Below, piece by piece: positions 17,411 through 25,217 of a DNA stretch of 64,000 nt. Source of the DNA: JAJDGF01 sp031549325 (GTDB lineage Bacteria > Bacillota > Clostridia > Christensenellales > Aristaeellaceae); the NCBI GenBank assembly GCA_031549325.1, contig JAVBQA010000032.1, positions 22,249 to 86,248 on the forward strand. The letters are read 5' to 3'. Within the stretch, counting starts at the first letter, position 1. Each line of letters opens with the position of its first letter. Below the pieces are notes generated by a model. It searched no databases. It worked only from the letters and a program-made list of their open reading frames with translations, and had not been told where the DNA came from. The position numbers and the translations under genes were made by a program.

Positions 17411-18510
17411 TGCTGCGTCCCACGCGGCTGCTGATCCGGCGCGAGGCGCTGGGGGACAATGTGCTGGCACTGCGGCGGCGGCTGGGCGGCAAGGCGCGCA
17501 TGATGGCGGTGATCAAGGCCAACGCCTACGGCCATGGGCTGCTGGAATCGGCCAAGCTGTCCATCAGCTGCGGCGCGGACGCGCTCGGCGTGGCGACGGT
17601 CGACGAGGGCGTTCAGCTGCACGAAGCCCGGGTGCGCGCGCCCATTCTGGTGCTGGGCGGCGTGACGGAGGCGGGCGCCAAGGCCGCCGTGCAGAACAAC
17701 CTGGCGCAGGCGCTTTTTGACCTGGGCACGCTGGAGGCGCTGCAGGCCGAGGCGCACCGGCTGGACACCGTGGCCCACGCGCACCTGAAGATCGACACCG
17801 GCATGACCCGGCTGGGCATCACCGGCATGCCCGCGCTGGAGCGCATGCTGGACGCCGTCAAGCGCTGCCCGAACGTGAAAATTGAAGGCATCTTTACGCA
17901 CTTCGCGGACGCGCTGAACGACCCCGGGTTCACCCGCGAGCAGAACGCCAAGTTTCAGCAGGCCGTGCGGCGCGTGCGCGCCGAGGGCTACCGGCCCATC
18001 GCGCACGCCGCGGCCAGCGAAGCTTTGCTCAGTGACGAGTCGCTGTGGCACGACATGGTGCGCCCGGGCATCGCGGTCTACGGCGCGTCGGTGCGCCACC
18101 TGCTGCCCGAACTTGTGCCCGTGCAGCAGCTGGTCACAAAGCCTGTGCGCATCGAAAAGGCCGGCCCGGGCGACACCGTGGGCTACGGCCGCGCCTACAC
18201 GCTGGGCCGCGAGGCCACGCTGATGACGCTGCCCATCGGCTACGGAGACGGCTACCCCAGGTGCCTCGGGAACCGCGCCGCCGTGCTGGTTCGCGGCCGG
18301 CGCGCGCCCATCGTGGGCCGCGTGTGCATGGACATGCTGATGGTCGACGTCAGCGCCGTGCCCGGCGTCACGATGGACGATGAGGTGGTGCTGCTAGGCG
18401 AGCAGGACGGCGAGCGCATCACGCCGGACGAGCTGGCCGCGCTGTCGGGCACCATCCCCTATGAGATCATGCTGGGGTTCACCCAGCGCGTGCCCATGGT
18501 GCACACATGA
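17407..18510 (+). CDS. alr: Alanine racemase
   Basis: A 367-residue PLP enzyme that interconverts L- and D-alanine for peptidoglycan. The PLP-binding signature AVIKANAYGHG puts the Schiff-base lysine at residue 37. Other family motifs are HLKIDTGMTRLG, IEGIFTHFADA, MVRPGIAVYGAS, GDTVGYGRAY, LPIGYGDGYPR and GRVCMDMLMVDV. ATG 17407 overlaps the ACT stop codon; a much longer upstream frame runs through the ACT gene and is rejected. The gene ends by overlapping the cyclo-ligase start (ATGA). Its placement after an aromatic catabolic operon is unusual and may only reflect read-through expression. Confidence 0.96.
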   Translation: MMLRPTRLLIRREALGDNVLALRRRLGGKARMMAVIKANAYGHGLLESAKLSISCGADALGVATVDEGVQLHEARVRAPILVLGGVTEAGAKAAVQNNLAQALFDLGTLEALQAEAHRLDTVAHAHLKIDTGMTRLGITGMPALERMLDAVKRCPNVKIEGIFTHFADALNDPGFTREQNAKFQQAVRRVRAEGYRPIAHAAASEALLSDESLWHDMVRPGIAVYGASVRHLLPELVPVQQLVTKPVRIEKAGPGDTVGYGRAYTLGREATLMTLPIGYGDGYPRCLGNRAAVLVRGRRAPIVGRVCMDMLMVDVSAVPGVTMDDEVVLLGEQDGERITPDELAALSGTIPYEIMLGFTQRVPMVHT

Positions 18511-19100
18511 TGGACGCTTTGGCGCTGCGCAGGGCCATGAACGCGCTCCGGGCGGACATGCCCGCGGCGGACCGGCGCAGCGCGTCCGAGGCCGTGTGCG
18601 GGCGGATCCTGGCGCTGCCCGCGTACCGGGACGCGGCCGCCGTCATGGCCTACGTGGCCGTGCGCGGCGAACTGGATTTGGGGCCGGTGATCGGGCGGGT
18701 GCTCGCGGACGGCAAGGCGCTGTTCCTGCCCCGGGTTCTGAATCCGGACATGGCCGCCGTGCGGGTGAACTCGCTGGACGAGCTGGTTCCCGGCTGCTGG
18801 GGCATTCCCGAGCCGACCGGGACGCAGACCGCGCCCGCCGCGGACATCGACCTGATCCTCGTGCCCGGCGTGGCGTTTGACCGGGCGTGCAGCCGGATGG
18901 GGCAGGGCAAGGGCTATTACGACAGGTTCCTCGGTGGCGGGCACGGCTTCGCGCTGGGCGTCTGCTACCACGCGCAGCTTTTGGACGCGCTGCGCCCGCA
19001 GGGCCACGACGCCCCCATGGACGCCGTGCTGACCGAAAGGCTCCTGATCCGCGCGGTTGGCCATCGCCCTTGCGGGGATCGCGATTCGATCGGGGTCTGA
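18507..19100 (+). CDS. 5-formyltetrahydrofolate cyclo-ligase
   Basis: A 197-residue enzyme (MTHFS/YgfA family) that converts 5-formyl-THF plus ATP to 5,10-methenyl-THF. Motifs are an N-terminal helical Arg-rich start (LRRAMNALRADMP), FLPRVL, GIPEP, DLILVPGVAFD and the nucleotide/folate-binding RMGQGKGYYDRFL near residue 131. Its start overlaps the alr stop by 4 bases, so it is translationally coupled. The C-terminal ~15 residues (HRPCGDRDSIGV) are beyond the usual family end. Confidence 0.92.
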   Translation: MMDALALRRAMNALRADMPAADRRSASEAVCGRILALPAYRDAAAVMAYVAVRGELDLGPVIGRVLADGKALFLPRVLNPDMAAVRVNSLDELVPGCWGIPEPTGTQTAPAADIDLILVPGVAFDRACSRMGQGKGYYDRFLGGGHGFALGVCYHAQLLDALRPQGHDAPMDAVLTERLLIRAVGHRPCGDRDSIGV

Positions 19101-19200
19101 ACGCGCGAGGGCGACGCGGGCGGGTTTCGCGCGGCAGGTCGCCGGTTCACACACAACACCCCCCGCGCGGGCGGAGGAGGACACCCAGGAGGTAACGCCC

Positions 19201-20007
19201 ATGAAAAGCGAGCTCTCGTTTGCCGGGAAAATGCTGATGTACCATGTGATGACGCTGGTGATCGGCCTGCTGGTGCTGTGGCAGATTCCCGTCCTGTGGC
19301 TGCAGTGCGTGCTGAACGCGCTGCTGATCGCCGGCTATGGCTGGCTGCTCTTCAACGAGGGCGGCATGCGCGGCGAGGCTGCCTGCACCGCCAGCGCCAC
19401 CCTTGGCCGCATGGCCGAGGAGGGCCGCGCGCCCGATCCGGCGCTTGCGGCGCAGGCTTTCAACAAGCGCACGCCCTGGCTGGGCTATGCGCTGGGCGTG
19501 CTGCCGCTGGTCTTGCTGACCGCCGTCAACCTGATCGTGGAGCCCATGTATCCGCCGGTCGTCGTGCCGCCCGCGAGCGACGCCGAGATCGCCGCGCAGA
19601 TCGAGGCCCAGCTGGCCGCCGAACAGACCGCCATGCCCGAGCTGCCCGCTGAAACCGCGCAGCCCCAGGCCGCCGCGTCCGAGACCGCGCCGCCCGCGCC
19701 CGACCAGACCGCCGCCGAGCCGGTGGACTTCGGGGAGATCAACGTGGTGGCCGTCGTCACCCGCCTGGTTTTCGCCATGTACGTGGCGCTCATCACGCTG
19801 CTCAGCCAGCACCCCCACGCGCTGAATTTGCTGTTCCTGCTGCTCGCCGCGCTCGTGCCCCTGGCCATGCCCATCGGCTACCTGCAGGGCCCCCGCCTGC
19901 GCCAGAAGAAGCTTGAGATGATCGAGCTGGGCAAGAAGCGCAAGCTCAAAAAGCTCAAGGTCAACCAGCCCAAGAAGGGGCCGAGACCGCCGAAGATGGA
20001 AGTGTGA
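19201..20007 (+). CDS. Membrane protein of unknown function with an Ala/Pro-rich loop
   Basis: A 268-residue protein with about five hydrophobic segments: two near the N-terminus (VMTLVIGLLVLWQIPVLWL; VLNALLIAGYGWLLF), one near 105-120 (ALGVLPLVLLTAVNLIV), and two after residue 180. An acidic, Ala/Pro/Gln/Glu-rich stretch (~residues 125-180) lies between them and a Lys/Arg-rich tail (KKRKLKKLKVNQPKKG) ends the protein, presumably cytosolic. I do not recognise a family. ATG 19201 follows CAGGAGG; the frame upstream overlaps the cyclo-ligase and is not used. It ends just before a GGGGGACGGCAGG-type repeat and the rsmD promoter. Confidence 0.7.
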   Translation: MKSELSFAGKMLMYHVMTLVIGLLVLWQIPVLWLQCVLNALLIAGYGWLLFNEGGMRGEAACTASATLGRMAEEGRAPDPALAAQAFNKRTPWLGYALGVLPLVLLTAVNLIVEPMYPPVVVPPASDAEIAAQIEAQLAAEQTAMPELPAETAQPQAAASETAPPAPDQTAAEPVDFGEINVVAVVTRLVFAMYVALITLLSQHPHALNLLFLLLAALVPLAMPIGYLQGPRLRQKKLEMIELGKKRKLKKLKVNQPKKGPRPPKMEV

Positions 20008-20058
20008 CGGGGGGACGGCAGGAAACGGAGCCCCTTGCGCGCGAAGGCAGAGCCCTGC

Positions 20059-20087
20059 TTGACCCTGCCTTTTTCCTGTGGTATACT
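20059..20087 (+). promoter_or_regulatory. Promoter of the rsmD-coaD operon
   Basis: TTGACC (20059-20064), 17-base spacer, TATACT (20082-20087); the first gene starts at 20110. Confidence 0.9.
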
Positions 20088-20109
20088 GATTTCATGTGAG
20101 GTGCGGCCG

Positions 20110-20661
20110 TTGCGGATTGTGGGCGGCGAGGCGCGAGGGCGCAGGTTGTTTGCGCCGGAGGGGATGGACACGCGCCCCACGGCCGACCGCGTGCGCGAAT
20201 CACTGATGAGCATTTTGGGGCCGCGCCTGCCCGGCGCGCGGGTGATCGACCTGTTTGCGGGCTCGGGCGCGCTGGCGCTGGAGGCGCTGAGCCGGGGCGC
20301 GCAGAGCGCCGTCCTGTGCGAAAGCTCCGCCAAGGCGTGCCAGGTGATCCGCAGGAACATCGAGATCTGCAAGGCGCAGGATCGCGCCCAGCTGATCCAG
20401 CAAGACTGCATCCGGGCGCTTGAAACCATCACGGGCGGTTTCGACATCGCGTTTCTGGATCCGCCCTACCGCCTGGAGGCCCTGTACGGCCAAGCCGCCG
20501 AGGCGCTGCGCGCGCGCGGCCTGCTCAATCCCGGCTGCGTGCTGGTGATGGAGCACCCGTCAAAGGCCGGGCTTACCTTGGGCAAGTCTTTTGAAATCTA
20601 CGACGAACGCCGCTATGGCGAGTGCGCCATCGCGCTGGTTCGGGAAGCGGGCAACCAATGA
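20110..20661 (+). CDS. rsmD: 16S rRNA (guanine966-N2)-methyltransferase RsmD
   Basis: A 183-residue SAM-dependent methyltransferase acting on 16S rRNA G966. It begins LRIVGGEARGRRL, typical of RsmD, then has TRPTADRVRESLMSIL, the SAM motif VIDLFAGSGALALEAL, and the catalytic FLDPPYR (NPPY-type) near residue 118. TTG 20110 is chosen because GAGGTG (20098-20103) is 6 bases upstream and the promoter lies just before it; longer versions would run across the promoter. It overlaps coaD by 4 bases (ATGA), and the rsmD-coaD pair is a common bacterial arrangement. Confidence 0.94.
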   Translation: MRIVGGEARGRRLFAPEGMDTRPTADRVRESLMSILGPRLPGARVIDLFAGSGALALEALSRGAQSAVLCESSAKACQVIRRNIEICKAQDRAQLIQQDCIRALETITGGFDIAFLDPPYRLEALYGQAAEALRARGLLNPGCVLVMEHPSKAGLTLGKSFEIYDERRYGECAIALVREAGNQ

Positions 20662-21131
20662 TCGCGATCTACCCGGGCAGCTTCGACCCGCCGACGGTGG
20701 GGCACATGGAGATCATCAAGCGCGCGGCGAAGCTGTTTGACACGCTGCACGTGGTGGTGCTGATCAACCCGGGCAAGCACCCCTGGTTCCGTGCGGAGGA
20801 CCGCGTTTCGATGATTCGCGAGTGCACCCTGGACATGCCGAATGTTCGGGTGAGCGCCTCCGACGGCACGCTGCTCGAGGCCATGCGGGCGCTGGGCGCG
20901 GACGTAATCCTCCGGGGCCTTCGCAGCGAGGCCGACTATCTGAGCGAAAAATCCGTCACCGACGCGTTCCTGAGGCTGTGGGGCGTCGAGACGCTGTTCA
21001 TACAGTGCGACCCGGAATACGGCTATGTGAGCTCGTCGCTGGTGCGCGAGCTGATGCGCTTTCACGCGCCGGTGGACAAGCTGGTGCCGCCGGCCATCCT
21101 CGATAAGGTGATTTCTGAAAGGAGCAAATAG
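20658..21131 (+). CDS. coaD: Phosphopantetheine adenylyltransferase
   Basis: A 157-residue enzyme for the fourth step of coenzyme A synthesis (4'-phosphopantetheine + ATP to dephospho-CoA). The nucleotidyltransferase motif YPGSFDPPTVGHMEII, the LRGLRSEADY motif and YVSSSLVREL are diagnostic, and the length is standard. The usual 'NGH' is 'VGH' here, but the catalytic His is kept. It is coupled to rsmD and followed at once by the coiled-coil protein. Confidence 0.97.
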   Translation: MIAIYPGSFDPPTVGHMEIIKRAAKLFDTLHVVVLINPGKHPWFRAEDRVSMIRECTLDMPNVRVSASDGTLLEAMRALGADVILRGLRSEADYLSEKSVTDAFLRLWGVETLFIQCDPEYGYVSSSLVRELMRFHAPVDKLVPPAILDKVISERSK

Positions 21132-21134
21132 AAG

Positions 21135-21806
21135 ATGGATCGCGATCAGGATATGTTTTTCGACGAGCGGCCCCAACAGCCCAAGCAGCCGCAGCAGGTC
21201 GCGCCCGCGCCTGGGGAGGAGCCGGTCTCGCTGCCGTATCAGAGCGATGATGACCATACGTATCTCATGAAGCTGCTGGACTACCTGCAGGATGCGGTGG
21301 CATATGGCAGCGTGGTGCCGCTTACCGGCAAGCGCCTGGTGGACACCGACATGTGCATGGACATCATCAAGGACATCCGGGGCAACCTGCCGCTGGCGAT
21401 CCAGTATGCCGACCAGGTGATGCGCGACCGGGAGAAGATCCTGACGAGCGCCGAGCGCACCGCGGCCAACAAGGTTCAGAGCGCCGACGCCCGCGCCAAC
21501 GCCGCGCTGGACGACGCCGACAAGCGCGCCCATGACGTCATCCAGGAGGCCGAGATCCGCGCCGACAAGATCATCAAGGACGCCGAAATCCGCGTGCGTT
21601 CCATGGTGGATCAGAGCGCCATCAAGACCGCCGCGCAGAACGAGGCCCGGGAGATCGTGAACGAGGCGCGCGCCGAGGCGAACGAGCGCAGGGCCGCCGC
21701 CAGCGCGTATACCGAGGACCTGATGATCAACGTGGAGAAGGAACTGAACCGCATGGCGGATATCGTGCGCAGCAAGCGGCAGCAGCTGGGCGGCGAGCCG
21801 CGCTAG
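21135..21806 (+). CDS. Coiled-coil protein related to ATP synthase subunit B / DivIVA-like
   Basis: A 223-residue protein. The first ~40 residues are Pro/Gln-rich and disordered, then comes a segment with VAYGSVVPLTGKRLVDTDMC near residue 58, and a long Ala/Glu/Arg helix (residues ~95-190) of coiled-coil type (EAEIRADKIIKDAEIRVRSM). Genes of this kind follow coaD in many Clostridia and are often named ATPase or DivIVA-like; a cell division or envelope role is possible but unproven. It is the third gene of the rsmD operon and is followed by a clear terminator. Confidence 0.75.
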   Translation: MDRDQDMFFDERPQQPKQPQQVAPAPGEEPVSLPYQSDDDHTYLMKLLDYLQDAVAYGSVVPLTGKRLVDTDMCMDIIKDIRGNLPLAIQYADQVMRDREKILTSAERTAANKVQSADARANAALDDADKRAHDVIQEAEIRADKIIKDAEIRVRSMVDQSAIKTAAQNEAREIVNEARAEANERRAAASAYTEDLMINVEKELNRMADIVRSKRQQLGGEPR

Positions 21807-21828
21807 CGCGCCGGCAATCAATAAAAAA

Positions 21829-21862
21829 GAGAAGCGCATTTCCTTGCGCTTCTCGCTTCTTT
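21829..21862 (+). terminator. Rho-independent terminator of the rsmD operon
   Basis: GAGAAGCGCA (21829-21838) pairs with TGCGCTTCTC (21845-21854), followed by GCTTCTTTTT, with an A-run on the left side, so it could work in both directions. Confidence 0.9.
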
Positions 21863-21874
21863 TTACGATCTGCC

Positions 21875-22040
21875 CTAGGTAAGCGCTGATGAAAGCGACC
21901 GCCGGGATTGAGGTGGATTTTTCGTTCCGGCAAGAAGCCGGAGCGCAGGAATAGCAGAGCTATTTCAAGCGGAGAGCGCCGCCGCCGGAGCGGAAAAGGC
22001 GCCTCCAGACCGGTGGCCGATTTGATCAGCGCTTACCTAG
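21875..22040. repeat. Complete 158-bp palindromic element with CTAG duplications (copy 3, inverted)
   Basis: Element 21879-22036, in the opposite orientation to the other copies, flanked by CTAG at 21875-21878 and 22037-22040. Termini are GTAAGCGCTGAT and ATCAGCGCTTAC. The right CTAG holds the TAG stop codon (minus strand, 22037-22039) of the histidine kinase gene. It lies between the rsmD operon terminator and the kinase. Confidence 0.9.
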
Positions 22041-22909
22041 AGCTCCGGCGCCGACTTGGGGATCGTGCCCCAAAAGCAGGTGCGCTGCATGGCGGAGGTC
22101 AGCGACAGCTCGCCGCCGCACGCATCCAGAATCTCCTTCACGATGGAGAGCCCCATGCCGCGCTCGTCGCCCTTGGTGGAAAACCCCTGCTGGAAGATCC
22201 GCTCGCGGATCTCCTCCGGCACCTCCGGCCCGTTGTTGCTCACCTCGAAGGTGTACGCGTGGATCGTCTCCGACAGATCGATCTGGAGCGTCGGCTGGGG
22301 CGTTCCCTTCAGCGCGTCCATCGCGTTGTCGATCAGGTTGCTCAGCACGCGGCACAGCTCCCAGTCCGCCACCGGCACCTCCGCCCAGCTCGAGCCCACC
22401 TGAAGCCGCGCCTCGATGCGCTTTTCCTCGCACTCCGCCAGCTTGCTGGCCAGCAGGGCGTTCACCGCCGGGATCGCCGTCTTGAGCGACCGGCTCACCT
22501 TCTGGATGTTTGTGTACACCTTTTCGATGTACGCCTGCGCGTCGTCATATTCCCGCATCTCCATCAGGCTATACACCACCTGCAGGTGGTTCATGAAGTC
22601 GTGCCGCTGGGCGCGCAGGGTGCCGTTCAGCTCGTTTAGCTGGCCAAGGGCGGCCTCCAGCATGTCGCTCTCCTCGCCGATGTGCTTGGCCGACCGCGCG
22701 TCGCGGATGTCCAAAATCCCGCCCCAGATCACCACCAGCGCCATGCCCGCCAGCGCCGCCTGCTCCAGCGTGCCGGTGAACACATCGTCGCCCAGAAAGA
22801 GCGCCAGCAGGGCAACCGCCAGCGCGCCCAGGATCTGTATGCTGTTGATGATCATCGCGTAGCCCGAGATCTTTCTCAGGTTCATGCGCTCACGGCTGAG
22901 CTTTTTCAT
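22037..22909 (-). CDS. Orphan sensor histidine kinase with Spo0B-type phosphoacceptor helix
   Basis: A 290-residue kinase. Two hydrophobic segments (~residues 19-40 and 50-65) give a short membrane anchor without a large sensor. The dimerisation helix has RAQRHDFMNHLQVVYSL with the likely phosphoacceptor His at ~103, in the style of Spo0B/CitA/AgrC-type kinases. The GHKL ATPase part has NLIDNAMDA (N-box) and GMGLSIVKEIL (G-box). No response regulator is adjacent, so its partner is unknown. The stop codon TAG derives from the CTAG flank of the adjacent palindromic element. A promoter lies at 22943-22972. Confidence 0.85.
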   Translation of the reverse strand: MKKLSRERMNLRKISGYAMIINSIQILGALAVALLALFLGDDVFTGTLEQAALAGMALVVIWGGILDIRDARSAKHIGEESDMLEAALGQLNELNGTLRAQRHDFMNHLQVVYSLMEMREYDDAQAYIEKVYTNIQKVSRSLKTAIPAVNALLASKLAECEEKRIEARLQVGSSWAEVPVADWELCRVLSNLIDNAMDALKGTPQPTLQIDLSETIHAYTFEVSNNGPEVPEEIRERIFQQGFSTKGDERGMGLSIVKEILDACGGELSLTSAMQRTCFWGTIPKSAPEL

Positions 22910-22942
22910 GCGGTCCCCCTTGTAAAATTATCCAATAAAAAA

Positions 22943-22972
22943 AGTATACCACGCGACACAAACCCAATGCAA
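22943..22972 (-). promoter_or_regulatory. Probable promoter of the orphan kinase
   Basis: On the minus strand: TTGCAT (complement of 22967-22972), 18-base spacer, TATACT (complement of 22943-22948), 34 bases before the kinase start. Confidence 0.6.
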
Positions 22973-23030
22973 GCGTAATATGACGCTAACCGCGGCTGGA
23001 TATAATGGCCATAACAAAGGGGGGGTGCGC

Positions 23031-23546
23031 TTGTCGAAGCTCAGCTTGCGGATCCGGGCGGCGCTGATGGCGGCCGTTTTGTGCGTGACGTCCCAGTGGG
23101 CCATCCAGATGGGCGACGTGCCCATGACGCTGCAGACCTTCTTCATCGCGCTGTGCGGCGCGCTGCTGGGGCCGCTCTGGGGCGCGGCGGCGGCGCTGGT
23201 GTATCTGTTGATCGGCGCGGTCGGCGTGCCGGTGTTCTCGGGCTTCCAGGCGGGAATCGGGTGGCTGGTGGGCCCGACCGGCGGGTTTCTGTGGGCGTTC
23301 CCCATCATGGCGCTGCTGTGCGCGCTGCGGGGAAAGGCGCCCGCCTGGCAGCAGATTGGGTGCGCGCTTGCGGGGCTTGTGATCTTGTATGTCATGGGAA
23401 CCGCGCAGTTCATGCTCGTCACCGGGCGCGGGCTGCTGGAGTCGCTGCTGCTGGCCGTGCTGCGCTTTGTGGTCAAGGATGTGGTGTGCGTCGTGCTGGG
23501 CGTGCTGCTCGGCCGGATCATCAAAAGGAGGCTTTCCCATGCTTGA
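23031..23546 (+). CDS. bioY: BioY-family biotin transporter substrate-binding component
   Basis: A 171-residue integral membrane protein with about six hydrophobic segments. The family features are the N-terminal LCVTSQWAIQMGDVPMTLQTFFIALCG (the 'PvTLQtf' motif) and VGPTGGFLWAF. BioY is the S-component of ECF-type biotin uptake and can also act alone; no EcfA/EcfT gene is nearby. The start is TTG 23031 after AAAGGGGGG; GTG 23025 is an alternative. A TATAAT at 23001-23006 could be its -10 box, but no good -35 is seen. It overlaps the following aldolase gene by 8 bases. Confidence 0.85.
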   Translation: MSKLSLRIRAALMAAVLCVTSQWAIQMGDVPMTLQTFFIALCGALLGPLWGAAAALVYLLIGAVGVPVFSGFQAGIGWLVGPTGGFLWAFPIMALLCALRGKAPAWQQIGCALAGLVILYVMGTAQFMLVTGRGLLESLLLAVLRFVVKDVVCVVLGVLLGRIIKRRLSHA

Positions 23547-24237
23547 GTCGCTGAAACAGCTGGTGTTTGAGGCCAATCTGCTGTTGCCCAAGTACGGCCT
23601 GGTGACCTTCACCTGGGGCAACGTGTCGGGCATCGACCGCGCCGCTGGGCTTATGGTCATCAAGCCCAGCGGCGTGGCCTACGAGATCATGAAACCTGAG
23701 CACATGGTGGTGGTGGACATGGACGGCGCGGTCGTCGAGGGCGGCATGAACCCGTCCAGCGACACGCCCACCCACATCGAGCTCTACAAGCGCTTTCCCA
23801 AGCTGGGTGGCGTCGTGCACACGCACTCGACCAACGCCACCAGCTTCGCGCAGGCCGAGCGCAAGATCCCGTGCCTGGGAACCACCCACGCCGATTACTT
23901 CTACGGCAGCGTGCCCATCACCCGCATGCTGACCCCGGACGAGATCGAGCGCGCCTATGAGCGCGAGACCGGCAAGGTCATCGCCGACACGTTCGAGCTG
24001 AACGGGCTGGATCCCATCGCCACGCCGGGCGTGCTCGTCAGGAAACACGGGCCCTTCGCCTGGGGAAAGGACCCCATGAAGGCCGTGGAAAACGCCGCGG
24101 TGCTGGAGGAAGTGGCCCGCATGGCCGCGCTGAGCTACACGCTGAACCCCGGCGCGGCCCCCGCGCCCCAATCGGTGCAGGACAAGCACTACTTCCGAAA
24201 GCACGGCCCGGGCGCTTACTACGGGCAGAAAGGTTGA
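23539..24237 (+). CDS. araD: Class II aldolase, L-ribulose-5-phosphate 4-epimerase-like
   Basis: A 232-residue zinc enzyme of the AraD/FucA family. Motifs are TWGNVSGIDRAAGLMVIKPSGV, the metal-binding VVHTHSTNAT (two His), TTHADYFYG and VRKHGPFAWG (third His). The length and the 'VKPSG' and 'HTHS' segments fit L-ribulose-5-phosphate 4-epimerase, which links L-arabinose to the pentose phosphate pathway; fuculose-type aldolase activity cannot be excluded. ATG 23539 follows AAGGAGG (23525-23531) inside the end of bioY. The GH127 arabinofuranosidase at 41448 could supply L-arabinose, but the two loci are unlinked. Confidence 0.9.
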   Translation: MLESLKQLVFEANLLLPKYGLVTFTWGNVSGIDRAAGLMVIKPSGVAYEIMKPEHMVVVDMDGAVVEGGMNPSSDTPTHIELYKRFPKLGGVVHTHSTNATSFAQAERKIPCLGTTHADYFYGSVPITRMLTPDEIERAYERETGKVIADTFELNGLDPIATPGVLVRKHGPFAWGKDPMKAVENAAVLEEVARMAALSYTLNPGAAPAPQSVQDKHYFRKHGPGAYYGQKG

Positions 24238-24242
24238 CGGCC

Positions 24243-25067
24243 ATGTACGCGGATTTGCATGTGCACAGCCGGTATTCCGACGGCACGCTGACGCCGCTGG
24301 AGCTGGCCGAGGAGGCCGCGCGCAACGGCGTGTCCCTGCTGGCGCTGGCCGACCACGACGAGGTGCGGGGCAGCCTCGAGATCGCGCCGCTACTGCTGGC
24401 GCGCGGCATCGGATATCTGAGCGCCGTGGAGCACAGCTGCCTGTTCGGCGGGCGGTTCTACCATGTGCTCAGCTACGGCGCGGACCTGGCCGACGCAAAC
24501 CTGCTGGCCGTCGTCCGCCAGAGCCGCGCGGCGCTGGACGGCATGAGCGACGCGCTGATCGAGCGCATGGCGCATGACCAGCCGGTGAGCGCGCGGGAGT
24601 ATCACGCCTTTGAGCACGACCCGCGCGTGGGCGGCTGGAAGGGCGTCGAGTACCTGTGGCGCAAGGGGTTGGCCGACACCATCCAGCAGGCGCAGGGCTT
24701 CTATAAACAGTATGACGTGCGCTATGAGCACGCCGATTTTCCGCAGATGAGCGCGCTGCTGGACGCGGTCCACGCGGCGGGCGGGGTCTGCGTGCTGGCC
24801 CACCCGGGCGAGATGATCGACAAGACGGACATGGAGGCGTTCGCGCGCACGCTGGCGGAGCTGCTGGACGCCGGGCTGGACGGCGCGGAGTGTTACTACC
24901 CGCTGCATGAGAACTGGGTGCGCGACGTCTGCTTCTCGCTGTGCAACCAGCGCGCCCTGCTCGTCACCGCCGGCTCCGATTGCCACGGCGCCTTCGGCAA
25001 GGCCCGCGTCGGTCAGATGGACGTGCCGGTTTCGGCGCTGAGGCTGGGGAAGTTGGGGAGGCGCTAG
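24243..25067 (+). CDS. PHP-domain metal-dependent phosphoesterase
   Basis: A 274-residue PHP-family protein. Metal-binding motifs are DLHVHSRYSDG at the N-terminus, ADHDEV (~residue 38), a Glu in AVEHSC, a central His, VLAHPGE (~181) and the C-terminal SDCHG (~248). Such stand-alone PHP proteins are phosphoesterases (for example 3',5'-nucleotide phosphatases of the YciV/TrpH type); the substrate is not evident. ATG 24243 lies 10 bases after AGAAAGG; a TTG at 24234 is too close to that site. Third gene of the bioY-araD-PHP operon. Confidence 0.88.
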   Translation: MYADLHVHSRYSDGTLTPLELAEEAARNGVSLLALADHDEVRGSLEIAPLLLARGIGYLSAVEHSCLFGGRFYHVLSYGADLADANLLAVVRQSRAALDGMSDALIERMAHDQPVSAREYHAFEHDPRVGGWKGVEYLWRKGLADTIQQAQGFYKQYDVRYEHADFPQMSALLDAVHAAGGVCVLAHPGEMIDKTDMEAFARTLAELLDAGLDGAECYYPLHENWVRDVCFSLCNQRALLVTAGSDCHGAFGKARVGQMDVPVSALRLGKLGRR

Positions 25068-25130
25068 GTGAGGGGACGCCGTCCCCCAAGACCCCTGCTA
25101 AAAGAGGCATGTCCCTTGGGACGCCAATCT
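25068..25130 (+). repeat. GGGACG-type palindromic repeat after the PHP gene
   Basis: Contains GGGGACGCCGTCCCC (25071-25085) and AGGCATGTCCCTTGGGACGCC; similar GGGACGGC/CAAGGGAC words occur at 6798-6846 and 36237-36292. It appears to be a dispersed palindromic repeat rather than coding sequence. Confidence 0.5.
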
Positions 25131-25169
25131 TGAGGATCACGGAAGGGGCGGACGCCATATTCGCCCGTC

Positions 25170-25202
25170 AAAAAAAGCGGCCCAGGCAGGGGCCGCTTTT
25201 TT
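25170..25202. terminator. Bidirectional terminator between convergent genes
   Basis: An A-run plus GCGGCCC, loop, GGGCCGC plus a T-run forms a symmetric terminator between the PHP gene (plus) and the SH3 gene (minus). Confidence 0.92.
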
Positions 25203-25217
25203 CATCCTCGAAAGGCT

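Noticed and set aside
23007..23030. BirA or riboswitch control upstream of bioY
   Set aside because: No BirA box (TTGTTAACC-like palindrome) or riboswitch-like conserved core could be seen; only a TATAAT at 23001.
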